This document shows, one piece after another, positions 7,818-16,120 of a DNA stretch of 64,000 bases; position 1 is the stretch's first letter, and the number at the start of each line of letters is the position of its first letter. The stretch is from Blastococcus_B deserti (lineage in GTDB: Bacteria > Actinomycetota > Actinomycetes > Mycobacteriales > Geodermatophilaceae). The DNA lies in contig NZ_JBHUHP010000023.1 in assembly GCF_042682525.1 (NCBI RefSeq), forward strand, positions 21,979-85,978. The letters run 5' to 3'. Under the pieces are notes generated by a model. It was not told the DNA's origin. It worked only from the letters and a program-made list of their open reading frames with translations, and did no database searches. The translations under genes were made by a program, and so were the position numbers.

Positions 7818-8443
7818 GCCGACTCCTCGTGGTCGTCACGGGCGGGGCGCCAGATGGTCAGCAGCACCCAGCCGACGAGGAGGCTCGGTGCGCCGTAGAG
7901 GAGCACCTGCGAGACGACGGGGGCGCGCAGTGCCCGGATCACGTGGCCCAGCTCGGGGATGACGGCGCGCACCTGGTAGGCGGTGTCGCCCTCGAGCGTG
8001 GCGGTCCAGGGGTCGATCGCCTCGTTGGCGTCACCCTTGGTCCGGACCTGGACGGAGCCGTCGGGGCCGGTCTCGACCGAGACGACGCGGTGGGTGACGA
8101 TGCTGTGGTCGTCGACGGGCTTGTGGTAGGTGATCACCATGCCCTCGGCGATCTCCGAGACCGCCATCGGCGTGACGACGATGACGTCGCCTGCGTCGAT
8201 CTCCGGCGCCATGCTGGCGGTCAGCATCGTCATGGTGCGGTAGCCGAGCACGTGCGGTCCGACGGCCAGCACGAGGAACGCCAGGACGGCCAGGCCCACG
8301 ACTCCGCGGACCAGCCACGGGGCCACGCGGCCCAGGGTCTGGGCGGCCCGGCCGGCCGCACGGCCGGCGGTGGAGCGCGCGTCCTCGGCCGGGGGCAGCT
8401 CTGCGGCTGCCCCCGGGCGACGGACGGGGAGGGTGGCGGTCAT
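7814..8443 (-). CDS. SipW-type (S26B) signal peptidase I
   Basis: A 209-residue membrane peptidase. An N-terminal tail is followed by a transmembrane helix (GVVGLAVLAFLVLAVGPHVL, about 47-66), the catalytic Ser77 in LTASMAP, His118 in VTHRVV, Asp138 in KGDAN, and a second membrane helix near the C-terminus (SQVLLYGAPSLLVGWVLLTI). The Ser-His-Asp set marks the ER/SipW class rather than the Ser-Lys class of general LepB. In Bacillus such an enzyme processes TasA and TapA. Here it lies directly downstream of a TasA/CalY-like gene and overlaps the next secreted-protein gene, so both neighbours are its likely substrates. Confidence 0.92.
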   Translation of the reverse strand: MTATLPVRRPGAAAELPPAEDARSTAGRAAGRAAQTLGRVAPWLVRGVVGLAVLAFLVLAVGPHVLGYRTMTMLTASMAPEIDAGDVIVVTPMAVSEIAEGMVITYHKPVDDHSIVTHRVVSVETGPDGSVQVRTKGDANEAIDPWTATLEGDTAYQVRAVIPELGHVIRALRAPVVSQVLLYGAPSLLVGWVLLTIWRPARDDHEESA

Positions 8444-8475
8444 GGCGAGATCTCCGGGAGGTCGTCAGGCCGTGA

Positions 8476-9099
8476 TCAGCGGGCGGTGCCGGTGCGCTGG
8501 CTGCCCACGAAGGTGAGGCTCAGCGCGGCGGTCTTGCCCTGGAAGGTGTTGTCGGCGGTCGTGGGCAGCGAGACGGAGAACGTCAGGTAGTCCGTCCCAC
8601 CGGGGGCGAGGGACGCGGCGTTGGCCAGGTTGATGCTGCTCACGACCGGGCCAGCGCCGAGGACCTGCGTGGTCCCGGAGCAGCTGTAGGTGGGGGCGCC
8701 GGCGACACCGCCCTGCGTCCACGGGACCGAGCACGACTTGACGGTCAGCTGGAGGCCGTTGGTGAAGTCGGTGGTCAGGACGCTCGCGGCGGCGACGGTC
8801 GTGTTGAGGTTCACCGAGCCGAGCGCCGCGGTTCCGCTGTTCACCAGGTTCACCGCCCGGGTGAGCGAGTCGCCGGGCACGAAGCCGGCGGTGGTCACCG
8901 GGATGCTCTCGCCGACCGCGGCGGCGTTGATGTCCAGGGTCGCGGTGTCGATGGTGGTGTTGGCGGGGGTGCTGCTGTCGGTGAAGGTACCGAAGGTGCC
9001 CACGCCGGCGACGGCGGCAGCGGCGCCGATGACGCCGAGCGAGCCGACGACCTTGCGGGCGGTGCTGCTGGCCGCGATGGTGGCGAACTTCGTGCTCAT
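8476..9099 (-). CDS. TasA/CalY-like protein with SipW-dependent-type signal peptide
   Basis: A 207-residue exported protein and first gene of the operon. The N-terminus is a long signal peptide (KVVGSLGVIGAAAAVAGVGT) followed by FGTFTDSSTP, the TFTDS-type motif of CalY/TasA-family precursors. The mature part has an immunoglobulin-like beta character typical of this family: ITV-rich strands, a VNLVNSGTAALGSVNLNTT segment, and two Cys in SCSVPWTQ and TYSCSG. TasA-family proteins form biofilm matrix fibres in Bacillus; that role here is inference. The ATG at 9099 follows GGGAGAACCACGGAC. Upstream lies an 11-bp-phased direct repeat that may be a response-regulator site. Confidence 0.85.
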   Translation of the reverse strand: MSTKFATIAASSTARKVVGSLGVIGAAAAVAGVGTFGTFTDSSTPANTTIDTATLDINAAAVGESIPVTTAGFVPGDSLTRAVNLVNSGTAALGSVNLNTTVAAASVLTTDFTNGLQLTVKSCSVPWTQGGVAGAPTYSCSGTTQVLGAGPVVSSINLANAASLAPGGTDYLTFSVSLPTTADNTFQGKTAALSLTFVGSQRTGTAR

Positions 9100-9191
9100 G
9101 TCCGTGGTTCTCCCTGTGTCCGGTTCGTCGACCGGTCGTCCCGGTGACAGGGAGAACTCTGGAGGCCGTACCGCAGGCCACCCGCGAGCGT

Positions 9192-9210
9192 TCCGCAAGG
9201 AATCCGCAAG
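9192..9210. promoter_or_regulatory. 11-bp-phased direct repeat upstream of TasA-like operon
   Basis: TCCGCAAG occurs at 9192-9199 and again at 9203-9210, exactly one helical turn (11 bp) apart, about 100 bases upstream of the TasA-like ATG in a 280-base intergenic region. This spacing is characteristic of OmpR/PhoB-family response-regulator sites. The regulator is unknown; the OmpR-type protein at 5917 is a candidate. Confidence 0.55.
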
Positions 9211-9379
9211 AAAACGGACCCTCTCCCACTCACCGCTCGCACGCTCGCGGCGAGCCTCCGGACGGGGCGACACGCTCCCGGACGGCGCCCCGAAGGCACG
9301 GCGGAGCGGTAGGTCGGACGGCCGGGAGGGCTCATTCCCGCGGTCGGTGCTCCGGAGCCACCCGGACGGGACGGTGGGG

Positions 9380-11164
9380 TCAGACCCCCGGGCGGGGCAG
9401 GGTCATGGTGAAGGTGGTGCCCTGACCCTCGGCGCTGACGAGCTCCAGCGTGCCGCCGTGCGCGGTCGTGATCGCCTTGGTGATCGCCAGACCCAGCCCG
9501 ACTCCGGGGACGGCGTTGCGCTGGGCGGTGGACGAACGGAAGAAGCGGGTGAAGAGCTTGCCCTGCTCGCCGGTCGGGATGCCCATGCCGGTGTCGCTGA
9601 CCGCCAGCTGTGCCACCGGGGTCGAGCCGGGGCGCTCGTCGGTGCTCACCGTTCCATCGGCCGTCGCCCACCCGCTGCGCAGCGACAGGGTGACCCGGCC
9701 GCCGGACGGCGTGAACTTCACGGCGTTGGAGACGAGGTTGTCGCAGGCCTGGCCGAGCCGCACGGCGTCGCCCCGGACGACGAGACCGCCCTCGGGGACA
9801 TCGACGGTCACCTCGACGCCGGCCGCCGCCGCGGTGACGCGGGCGGTCTCCTCGGCCGACCGCACCACCGTGGCCAGGTCGACGTCGCGCGGTTCGAGGC
9901 TGAAGCGTCCGGCGTCGACCTGCGCGGTGAACAGCAGGTCGCCCACGAGCCGCAGCAGCCGGTCGGCGTTGCGCTCCACGGTGGTCAGGTACGCGCGCTG
10001 CTCGTCGCTGAGCGGCTCGTCGTCGGTGAGCACGAGCTCCAGGTAACCGAGGATCGAGGTCAGCGGTGTGCGCAGCTCGTGACTGATCAGGCTCACGAAC
10101 TGGTCCTTCATGCGTTCGGTCGCCCGCGCCTCGGTCATGTCGGTGGCGACGAAGTTCCAGCCGGCGTGCTCTCCGCGGTCGTCGGCGCGGGGAGTGATCG
10201 CCACCGAGACCGTGCGCTCCGTGCCGTCGGCCGCGACATAGGTCCAGTCCCGGACGTCGCTGCCGTGCTCCTTCGCGGCGTGGACGAGCGCGTCCAGCCC
10301 GGTCGCGCAACCCTGTCCCTCGGCCGCGGAATCCAGCTCCTCGGGCAGGTGGAACTCCACGATCGAGCGCCGGCGCACCACCTCCGGACGCGGCAGCCCG
10401 AGCATCTTCTCGGCCCCGGGGTTCCAGACGCGGATGACGCCGTCCCGATCGGTGCCGATGATCGCCTGCTCGGTGACCGCGTCGATGACGCTGGTCATGG
10501 TCTGCGCCCGGGCGGCGAGCATGCGCGTGGCCACGTCGAGCTCGTCGGCGCGGGTGCGCACCTGCTCCAGGAGGCCGGCCCGCTGCTCGTGCAGCTGGTC
10601 GATCTCCGTCGCTCGGGCGCTGAGCGTGCGGGTGGTGTCGTTGACCGCGAGTCCGACCAGCCCGACCGCCAGCGGCCCGAGCACCAGGCCGGCGTGCGGG
10701 AGGGACGGTGCTCCCCCGGAGGTGAGCAGGCCGGGCAGCGCCAGGACGGCGGCGGTGCCGAGCGCCGCCACGACGACGCCACGACGGCCGGGTGCGGCCG
10801 CGAGCGACAGCACCGGACCGAGCAGGAGGAACAGCACGGCGGGCGATCCGGTGCCGGCGAGGAGCAGCGTCACGGCGGCGAGATGGGCCAGCGGCACCAC
10901 GGCCGTCCCGTCGACGCCCCGCGAGGGACGGACCACGAGGTGGGCGACGAGCGTGGCCAGGAGCGCGGTCGCCAGGCCGGCCAGCACCAGCTCGGCGTCG
11001 GCGACCGGGAGGGCGCCGGCGGCCAGCAGGACCGCAGCCGTGGCGAACCCCACGGTGGACGGCCCCGGCCCCCGCAGGAGCGACGCCGGGTAGGGCAGGG
11101 CGGACGGCAGCCGCAGGAGGGGTGCCGGCCGCACGAGGGTCGGGCGCACCTCCGCCGTGGTCAT
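9380..11164 (-). CDS. Membrane PAS-domain sensor histidine kinase
   Basis: A 594-residue kinase. About residues 35-185 form several hydrophobic membrane segments, followed by a coiled-coil linker, a PAS domain (VTEQAIIGTDRDGVIRVWNP and a PAC-like tail GWNFVATDMTEA), a HisKA domain with the phospho-His in SLISHELRTPL, and an HATPase domain with the N box (DNLVSNAVKF), DTGMGIP and GVGLGLAITKA. The ATG overlaps the stop of the receiver gene (ATGA), so both are co-transcribed. It lacks its own receiver or Hpt, so the adjacent single-domain receiver and the REC-Hpt protein of the neighbouring operon are plausible partners. Confidence 0.92.
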   Translation of the reverse strand: MTTAEVRPTLVRPAPLLRLPSALPYPASLLRGPGPSTVGFATAAVLLAAGALPVADAELVLAGLATALLATLVAHLVVRPSRGVDGTAVVPLAHLAAVTLLLAGTGSPAVLFLLLGPVLSLAAAPGRRGVVVAALGTAAVLALPGLLTSGGAPSLPHAGLVLGPLAVGLVGLAVNDTTRTLSARATEIDQLHEQRAGLLEQVRTRADELDVATRMLAARAQTMTSVIDAVTEQAIIGTDRDGVIRVWNPGAEKMLGLPRPEVVRRRSIVEFHLPEELDSAAEGQGCATGLDALVHAAKEHGSDVRDWTYVAADGTERTVSVAITPRADDRGEHAGWNFVATDMTEARATERMKDQFVSLISHELRTPLTSILGYLELVLTDDEPLSDEQRAYLTTVERNADRLLRLVGDLLFTAQVDAGRFSLEPRDVDLATVVRSAEETARVTAAAAGVEVTVDVPEGGLVVRGDAVRLGQACDNLVSNAVKFTPSGGRVTLSLRSGWATADGTVSTDERPGSTPVAQLAVSDTGMGIPTGEQGKLFTRFFRSSTAQRNAVPGVGLGLAITKAITTAHGGTLELVSAEGQGTTFTMTLPRPGV

Positions 11165-11589
11165 GCCGGCTGCCTGGTGGTGAGCGCACGGATCTGGTGG
11201 ACCAGGCGGGCCATCCCGAACGGTTTGGCCAGGTAGGCGTCGGCGCCCGCGGCCAGCCCGCGCGCGACGTCGTCGGGGGAGGCGCCCGCGGACAGCAGCA
11301 GGATGCGGACTTCCGCGGTCGAGGGGTCCGTCCGGAGTGCGGCGCACACCTCCAGGCCGGTCGCCCCGGGCATGGAGACGTCGAGGACCACGAGATCGGG
11401 CACCTCGGCACGGGCGGTGGTCAGCGCGGTGATCCCGTCGGCGACCGAGCTCGTGACCGTGCAGCCGGCCTTGGTGACCGCGAGACCGACCAGGGCGCGG
11501 ATGTCCTCCTCGTCGTCGGCCACGAGCACGCGCACGGCCGCGGGGTCCGGGGCCACCGGAGGGACGAGAACGGGCACGGCCTCGTCCAC
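11161..11589 (-). CDS. Single-domain response regulator (receiver only)
   Basis: A 142-residue stand-alone receiver. It has the acidic pair VADDEED, the phospho-acceptor Asp70 in VVLDVSMPG, Ser/Thr in ILLLSAGAS and Lys in YLAKPFG. A Pro/Val-rich stretch of about 18 residues precedes the domain. The GTG at 11589 is chosen because AGGAG lies 7 bases upstream. No output domain follows, so it relays a phosphoryl group or acts by protein contact. Its stop overlaps the kinase start; kinase and receiver form a two-gene operon. Confidence 0.9.
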   Translation of the reverse strand: MDEAVPVLVPPVAPDPAAVRVLVADDEEDIRALVGLAVTKAGCTVTSSVADGITALTTARAEVPDLVVLDVSMPGATGLEVCAALRTDPSTAEVRILLLSAGASPDDVARGLAAGADAYLAKPFGMARLVHQIRALTTRQPA

Positions 11590-11728
11590 GGGCGGGCTCC
11601 TGTCGGTCAGGCGGCTCCCGGGAGAGCCGAACGGCGTCGTCCCTCCGGACTTCGACGTCCCGACCAGGCGCCTGCAGAGCCCCGGCCCCCGGCTCACCCC
11701 GTGGGGTGAGCCGGCCGGCGAACAGCAC

Positions 11729-11760
11729 TGCGCCCCGCCAGGGGATCCCGGCGGGGCGCA
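11729..11760 (-). terminator. Terminator hairpin after DUF3618 operon
   Basis: An 11-bp perfect stem (TGCGCCCCGCC with GGCGGGGCGCA) and a 10-base loop, 31 bases downstream of the stop of the gene ending at 11792 on the minus strand. Confidence 0.7.
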
Positions 11761-11791
11761 GGCGATGGGGTGGGTCAGGGCGACCCGCGGT

Positions 11792-12496
11792 TCACGAGCC
11801 CATCGGAGCTTGGCTCTGCACCGTCTGCTTCGACTGCTGGGCCTGGCCCTGCACGTCCGCGGCAGCGGACCGGCCTTCCTCGGTCACCGTGGTCGCGGCG
11901 TCCTGAGCGGTGGACTTCACCGAGTCCATCGCCTGCTGTGCCGCAGGCTTGAGCTCGTCGCCGATCTCCTGGGCGGCCTGCTTGGCCGGCTCGAGGAGCA
12001 CGTCCTTGTGCTCCTTGACGGCGCTCTCGGCCTGCTGGGCCAGCTGCCGCTCCTTCTCCGACGCCGGCAGGAGGCTCGAGACCAGCCAGCCGACACCGAA
12101 CGCGATGAGGCCTGCGGCCAGCGGGTTGCCCTGGGCCTGACGGACGATGGTGTCCGGGGCCTGCTGGACGGCGCCCACTGCGGAGGACGCCGCCTGCTGC
12201 ACCGAGCCGGCGGCGCTGGACGCCGCACCCTGGACGGTGCCGGCCGCGCTGGACGCGGCCCCCTGCACCGAGCCGGCGGCGTTGGACGCCATGCCCTGCG
12301 CCTGCGAGGTGGTGTTCTGCGCGCTGCCCATCACCTTCTCCTTGAGGCTGGTCATGCGCCCCTTGGCCGCCGTCACGCGACGGTCGACGACGCGGGCGGG
12401 GTTGACCTTCTCGTTGAGGGCGTCGACGTCGTAGCTGAGCTCGCGCCGCGTGTCCTCGATCTGCCGCCGGATGACGTCCGGGTCACTGCTGGTCAT
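11792..12496 (-). CDS. DUF3618 domain protein
   Basis: A 234-residue protein. The N-terminus (DPDVIRRQIEDTRRELSYDV and DALNEKVNP) is the DUF3618 signature. A low-complexity Ala/Ser/Gln region of near-repeats (AASSAAGTVQGAASSAAGSV) follows. A hydrophobic helix (AAGLIAFGVGWLVSSLLPA, about residues 123-141) then precedes a Gln/Ala-rich amphipathic C-terminal part resembling LEA-type helices. Function is unknown for the family. It is the last gene of a three-gene operon with a holin-like membrane protein and a helical repeat protein, a frequent actinobacterial arrangement linked only by context to the envelope or stress. Confidence 0.88.
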   Translation of the reverse strand: MTSSDPDVIRRQIEDTRRELSYDVDALNEKVNPARVVDRRVTAAKGRMTSLKEKVMGSAQNTTSQAQGMASNAAGSVQGAASSAAGTVQGAASSAAGSVQQAASSAVGAVQQAPDTIVRQAQGNPLAAGLIAFGVGWLVSSLLPASEKERQLAQQAESAVKEHKDVLLEPAKQAAQEIGDELKPAAQQAMDSVKSTAQDAATTVTEEGRSAAADVQGQAQQSKQTVQSQAPMGS

Positions 12497-12533
12497 GTCT
12501 GCGACTCCTGATGGTCGGGGGGTCAGTCGGGGG

Positions 12534-13040
12534 TCAGTTGGGCTTCAAGGCGCCGGGGACCTGCTGCAAGGTGTCCACGGTGCGCTCGGGCTTCGGGTTG
12601 ACCTGCTGGAACTTCTTCCTGCCCATCACGAAGGCCACGGCGCCGATGACGCCCCAGAGGATCGCGACGATGAGCGCGGCCAGGCCGATGTCCATGACGT
12701 TGGCCAGTGCCCACCACAGGGCGAAGGAGAGGAACATCAGGACCATGTAGCCGGCGAAGCCGGCGGCGCCGAACATGCCGGCGCCCTGGCCGGCCTTCTT
12801 CGCCTCGGCCTTGACCTCCACCTTGGCCAGCTCGAGCTCCTGGCGCATGAGCGTGGAGAGGTCCTTGGTGACCTCGCCGATCAGCTGGCCGACCGAGACG
12901 CCTTCGACGTCGGGGCGACCGGCCTCGGTGGTCGGGGTACCCATGCCGCCGCTGTAGTCGGCGGCGTAGTTCTGGGGCGTCGGCTCGGCGTAGCCCTGCG
13001 GCGCGCCGGTGGGGGAGGCCCCGGAGTAGGGGGTGCTCAT
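12534..13040 (-). CDS. Phage-holin-family (DUF1469) membrane protein
   Basis: A 168-residue protein of the actinobacterial holin-X/DUF1469 family. An N-terminal Gly/Pro/Tyr-rich tail (about 45 residues) precedes a conserved helix (VGQLIGEVTKDLSTLMRQEL then ELAKVEVKAEAK) and two membrane helices (MFGAAGFAGYMVLMFLSFAL and IGLAALIVAILWGVIGAVAF). Despite the family name there are no phage genes around it. It starts 3 bases after the stop of the upstream helical protein and is probably co-translated with it. Confidence 0.88.
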   Translation of the reverse strand: MSTPYSGASPTGAPQGYAEPTPQNYAADYSGGMGTPTTEAGRPDVEGVSVGQLIGEVTKDLSTLMRQELELAKVEVKAEAKKAGQGAGMFGAAGFAGYMVLMFLSFALWWALANVMDIGLAALIVAILWGVIGAVAFVMGRKKFQQVNPKPERTVDTLQQVPGALKPN

Positions 13041-13043
13041 CAG

Positions 13044-13892
13044 TCAGGCCACCCCACCCGGACGCCGCGCCGGGTCGTCCCATCCGGCCTGGCCGGTCGA
13101 GGTCCCCATGCCCGCGGGCGGTGCGGTGCCGTACGGCGGAGGCGGCAGCGGGGCGCCGCCGGTCGCACCGGCGCCGAGGGTCCCACCCGTGCCGGCGGTT
13201 CCGGTCGTCCCGGTCGTCCCGGCGTAGGTCCCCGTGGCCGAGTAGTCGGAGTAGGTCGGCGCCGGGTCCACGTAGTTGGACTGCGTCGTCGACTGCCCGG
13301 TCGACCCGTTGCCGCTGTGGGCGGCCTTGACGCCGCTGGTCAGGCGGCCGGCGAGCACGCCGGCGGCCGCGGCGCCGAGCAGGAAGAGGCCGGGCTTGCG
13401 CCGGGCGAAGCTGCGGACCTCGTCGAGCAGCTCGGCCGGCTCGCGGTTCTGCAGCATCGAGGCGAAGCTCTCGACCGAGCTGGAGGCCTGCTGGAGCAGG
13501 TCGCGGGCCGGGCCGGGAGCGCCCTCGCTGGTGCCGTCGGCGAGCGCGCGGAGCTCCTGGGCGAGCGAGGAGAGGCTCTGCCCCGCCTTCTGCTGCTGGG
13601 AGACCACCTGCTGCCTGACCTGGGTGCGGCCCTGGTCGAGGAGGTCCCGGGCCTGGCGCTGGGTCTCGTGCACGACCTCCTTGGCCTGGTCGGTCGCGAC
13701 GGAGGCGACCTGGCTACCGGCCTGGGCGGCGGTCTGGCCCACGTTCTTGGCCTCGCCCATGGCGAGATCCTTGGTCTCCTTGGCCTTCTCGGTCGTCGAC
13801 GGGGAACCCGTTGTCGTACCCGTCGTCGGCGACGTGGCTCCCGATCCCGCGGTGGCGGGCGGCGGGAACGGGGCGTCGATGGAGTGAGTCAT
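13044..13892 (-). CDS. Helical envelope-associated protein with low-complexity tail, hypothetical
   Basis: A 282-residue protein, first gene of the operon. A short acidic/Thr-rich N-terminus precedes a long predicted amphipathic coiled region rich in Gln, Ala and Lys (AQAGSQVASVATDQAKEVVH onward). One short hydrophobic helix follows (KPGLFLLGAAAAGVLAGRL). The C-terminal tail of about 90 residues is rich in Gly, Thr, Pro and Tyr (TYAGTTGTTGTAGTGGTLGA). The ATG at 13892 follows GAGGAGG. Similar proteins accompany DUF1469 and DUF3618 genes in related actinobacteria; function is unknown. Confidence 0.75.
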   Translation of the reverse strand: MTHSIDAPFPPPATAGSGATSPTTGTTTGSPSTTEKAKETKDLAMGEAKNVGQTAAQAGSQVASVATDQAKEVVHETQRQARDLLDQGRTQVRQQVVSQQQKAGQSLSSLAQELRALADGTSEGAPGPARDLLQQASSSVESFASMLQNREPAELLDEVRSFARRKPGLFLLGAAAAGVLAGRLTSGVKAAHSGNGSTGQSTTQSNYVDPAPTYSDYSATGTYAGTTGTTGTAGTGGTLGAGATGGAPLPPPPYGTAPPAGMGTSTGQAGWDDPARRPGGVA

Positions 13893-14409
13893 CGGTCCTC
13901 CTCGGCATGGATCGTGGTCGATTGAGGCGCTACCCCGGAGCGGTCCCGCCACACCTGCCGCGAGCGGCGAAGAGGGCGGGGGACAGCGGCTTTCCGCCCG
14001 GCGCATCCATGCGTCACGGGCGGGCGGGAGACAGTCGGCGGCACGGCGGGCCGCGCCGATCCCTGGCTCTATGGGGAAGCTCCGCAGACCCCCGGTACCC
14101 CGGACCGACCATGATCGAAACGGATTCTGCCGGTCGGCCTGCCTTGCCGGACCGGCGGGGCGCCGTCCGGCGAACGTGGCGACGCCCTCGGGGAGCTCGC
14201 CGGCGGTGGTCGCCTCCCGGTGCCCGCGGCCGACGACGTCCTCCCCGTCGCCTCCGGCGGCGAGCGCCACGACCCTCTCCCGCGGCCCGCCGGGACAGCG
14301 CGCAGCGTCCGGGCGGGACGTCGGCGACGCGGAGGACCTCGGTCTCGAGGTGGTCGGGGCCACGACCCGGTCGACCAGGCCGCCCGCGACACGGGCAGCG
14401 AGTCGCGTA
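13893..14409. other. Intergenic stretch, possible decayed coding remnant
   Basis: No convincing gene. The minus strand shows codon-like composition, but the protein-like segments fall in different frames. One frame reads TRLAARVAGGLVDRVVAP, a second continues as DHLETEVLRVADVPPGR, and the first resumes as VVALAAGGDGEDVVGRG and then AGELPEGVATFAGRR. This could be a small gene broken by two frameshifts, or chance in GC-rich DNA. It also holds the promoter for the operon starting at 13892. Confidence 0.3.
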
Positions 14410-15327
14410 TCAGCCCAGGTCGTCCGTGGCGAACGTGTCGCAACGGCGCGGGTCCCCGCTCTCGTAGCCGGTCATGAACCACTTCTGGCGCTGCTCGGAC
14501 GAGCCGTGGGTGAACGCGTCCTGGTCGATGCGGCCGCCGCCCAGGTTCTCCTGGATGAAGTCGTCACCGATGCGGGCGGCGGCGTCGAGGGCCCGGTCGA
14601 TGTCGTCCCGGGTGATCTCGGCGATCAGGGGCGCCCCGGACTCGTCGGGCACCGTCTCCGCGTGGTGGGCCCAGGCGCCGGCGTAGCAGTCGGCCTGCAG
14701 CTCGAGCCGCACCGTCCCGCTCCGCGGTCCGGTCTCGCCGGGTGCCACCCGGGCGTTGGTGCCCAGCAGGTTCTGCACGTGGTGGCCGTACTCGTGCGCG
14801 ATCACGTACGCGTTGACGAACAGGCCACCCCGGGCGCCGAACTGGCTCTGCAGCTGGTCGAAGAAGCTGAGGTCGATGTAGACGAGCTGGTCGGCCGGGC
14901 AGTAGAAGGGGCCCGAGCCGCTCGAGGCGCCGCCGCAGGCGGTCTGCACCGAGCCGGAGAAGAAGACGGTGTCGGTGGGCCGGTAGGCCGCGCCGAGCGC
15001 CGACGTCCAGAAGTCCTGGACGGACTCGATGTCGGCGGCGACGGCGCAGTCGACGGACTCGTTGGCGGCTCCGCTGTCCCGGCAGCTCGCCTCCAGCTCG
15101 CTGTTGTCGGCTGTCTCCCCGCTGCCGAGGCCGGCGAGCTCGCCGAGCGCCGCGCCCGTGCTCCCGTCGCCCCCGCCGGCCAGCTGGAGGAGGACGACGA
15201 CGAGCAGGCCGACGATGCCCAGTCCTCCACCGCCCACCGCGATCCCGCGGCCGCCGCCGAACCGGCCTCCGCCACGGCGGTCCTGCACGCCGGACAGGTC
15301 GATGTCCCCGCCCTCGCGGTATCTCAT
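14410..15327 (-). CDS. Neutral zinc metallopeptidase (YpfJ family)
   Basis: A 305-residue membrane-anchored protein of the YpfJ / Zn_peptidase_2 family. A Gly/Arg-rich N-terminus precedes one transmembrane helix (VGGGGLGIVGLLVVVLLQLA, about 31-50). The outer domain begins with the family motif ADIESVQDFWTSAL and has AYVIAHEYGHHVQNLLG with the HExxH zinc ligands, then the downstream RLELQADCYAGAWAHH motif with a Glu/Asp ligand. The substrate is unknown for the family. Its ATG overlaps the stop of the SIMPL-domain gene by 4 bases, so the two are translationally coupled. Confidence 0.92.
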   Translation of the reverse strand: MRYREGGDIDLSGVQDRRGGGRFGGGRGIAVGGGGLGIVGLLVVVLLQLAGGGDGSTGAALGELAGLGSGETADNSELEASCRDSGAANESVDCAVAADIESVQDFWTSALGAAYRPTDTVFFSGSVQTACGGASSGSGPFYCPADQLVYIDLSFFDQLQSQFGARGGLFVNAYVIAHEYGHHVQNLLGTNARVAPGETGPRSGTVRLELQADCYAGAWAHHAETVPDESGAPLIAEITRDDIDRALDAAARIGDDFIQENLGGGRIDQDAFTHGSSEQRQKWFMTGYESGDPRRCDTFATDDLG

Positions 15328-15995
15328 CGCCGGAAGACCTCCAGGTCGGGTGCGGACATCGCGAACCGGACCTCCACCGCGCCGTGCACCTCCTGCCGCG
15401 GCGGGGTGAGGTCGAGGTCGAGCTCGCTGTCCTCGAACCGTGCCATCGACGCCGAGGCGACCGCGACCCGGAGGCCACCGCCCAGCCCGGCGTCGCTCAC
15501 CTCGAGCAGCTCGGTGAGCTCGGCGCCGAAGGCCCGGGCGTACTGGCGCGCCCGGTGCACGGCGTCCCGCACGGCGTCCAGGCGGGCCCGCTCCACGGCG
15601 GGGCTGTCGGGCCGCAACCGCCACCGGGGGCCGGACACCTCGACGTCGTCGAGCCGGCCGAGTGCCACGACCAGCTCACCCACGGCGTCCAGCCGGGCGA
15701 CGGTCAGCCGGGTCTGCACGGTGGCGACCGGTTCCCCGGGGGCACGCCGGTCGCGCACCTCGAGATGGACGGAGACGGCCGTCGTCTCGACCGACTCCAC
15801 CGCGTCCCCGGCGGCGACGGCCACGGCGGTCACCCGTTCCTGGGCGGCCCGGCAGCGCTCGAGGGCGGTCTCCCGGTCACGCGCGCGGGCGCGGACGGTC
15901 ACGGCCACCTCGGCCAGCTCCGGCTCGACCTGCAGCAAGACCTCGCCGCGGACGAGCACCTGAGGGGCGGGAACCTGCCGAACCGGACTGCTCAC
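15324..15995 (-). CDS. SIMPL (DUF541) domain protein
   Basis: A 223-residue protein matching the SIMPL/DUF541 family: VLVRGEVLLQVEPELAEVAV near the start, regularly spaced strands with TALERCRAAQERVTAVAVAA, and a C-terminal ARLDAVRDAVHRARQYARAF followed by AELTELLEVSD. Unlike many SIMPL proteins it has no signal peptide or lipobox from the chosen GTG (15995, preceded by GGGAGG), so it is probably cytoplasmic. The family includes kinase-associated and outer-membrane proteins of unclear function. It is the first gene of a two-gene operon with a YpfJ-like peptidase. Confidence 0.8.
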   Translation of the reverse strand: MSSPVRQVPAPQVLVRGEVLLQVEPELAEVAVTVRARARDRETALERCRAAQERVTAVAVAAGDAVESVETTAVSVHLEVRDRRAPGEPVATVQTRLTVARLDAVGELVVALGRLDDVEVSGPRWRLRPDSPAVERARLDAVRDAVHRARQYARAFGAELTELLEVSDAGLGGGLRVAVASASMARFEDSELDLDLTPPRQEVHGAVEVRFAMSAPDLEVFRR

Positions 15996-16120
15996 GACGA
16001 CCTCCCGAGGGCTGTGCAGGGACTGTCGCAGACGGCCGGATGCACCGGTCGGGGCGGGAGTGCCCACATCCGCGGACCGACGTCCTAGGGTCTGGCCCAA
16101 CCGATGAAGGGGGAGTGGTC

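Noticed and set aside
12534..13040. Prophage indicated by a holin-family protein
   Set aside because: The DUF1469 type is a chromosomal actinobacterial family and no other phage genes surround it.
13893..14409. A small gene on the minus strand
   Set aside because: Protein-like segments exist but lie in different frames, with no start site or family match; kept only as a possible remnant.
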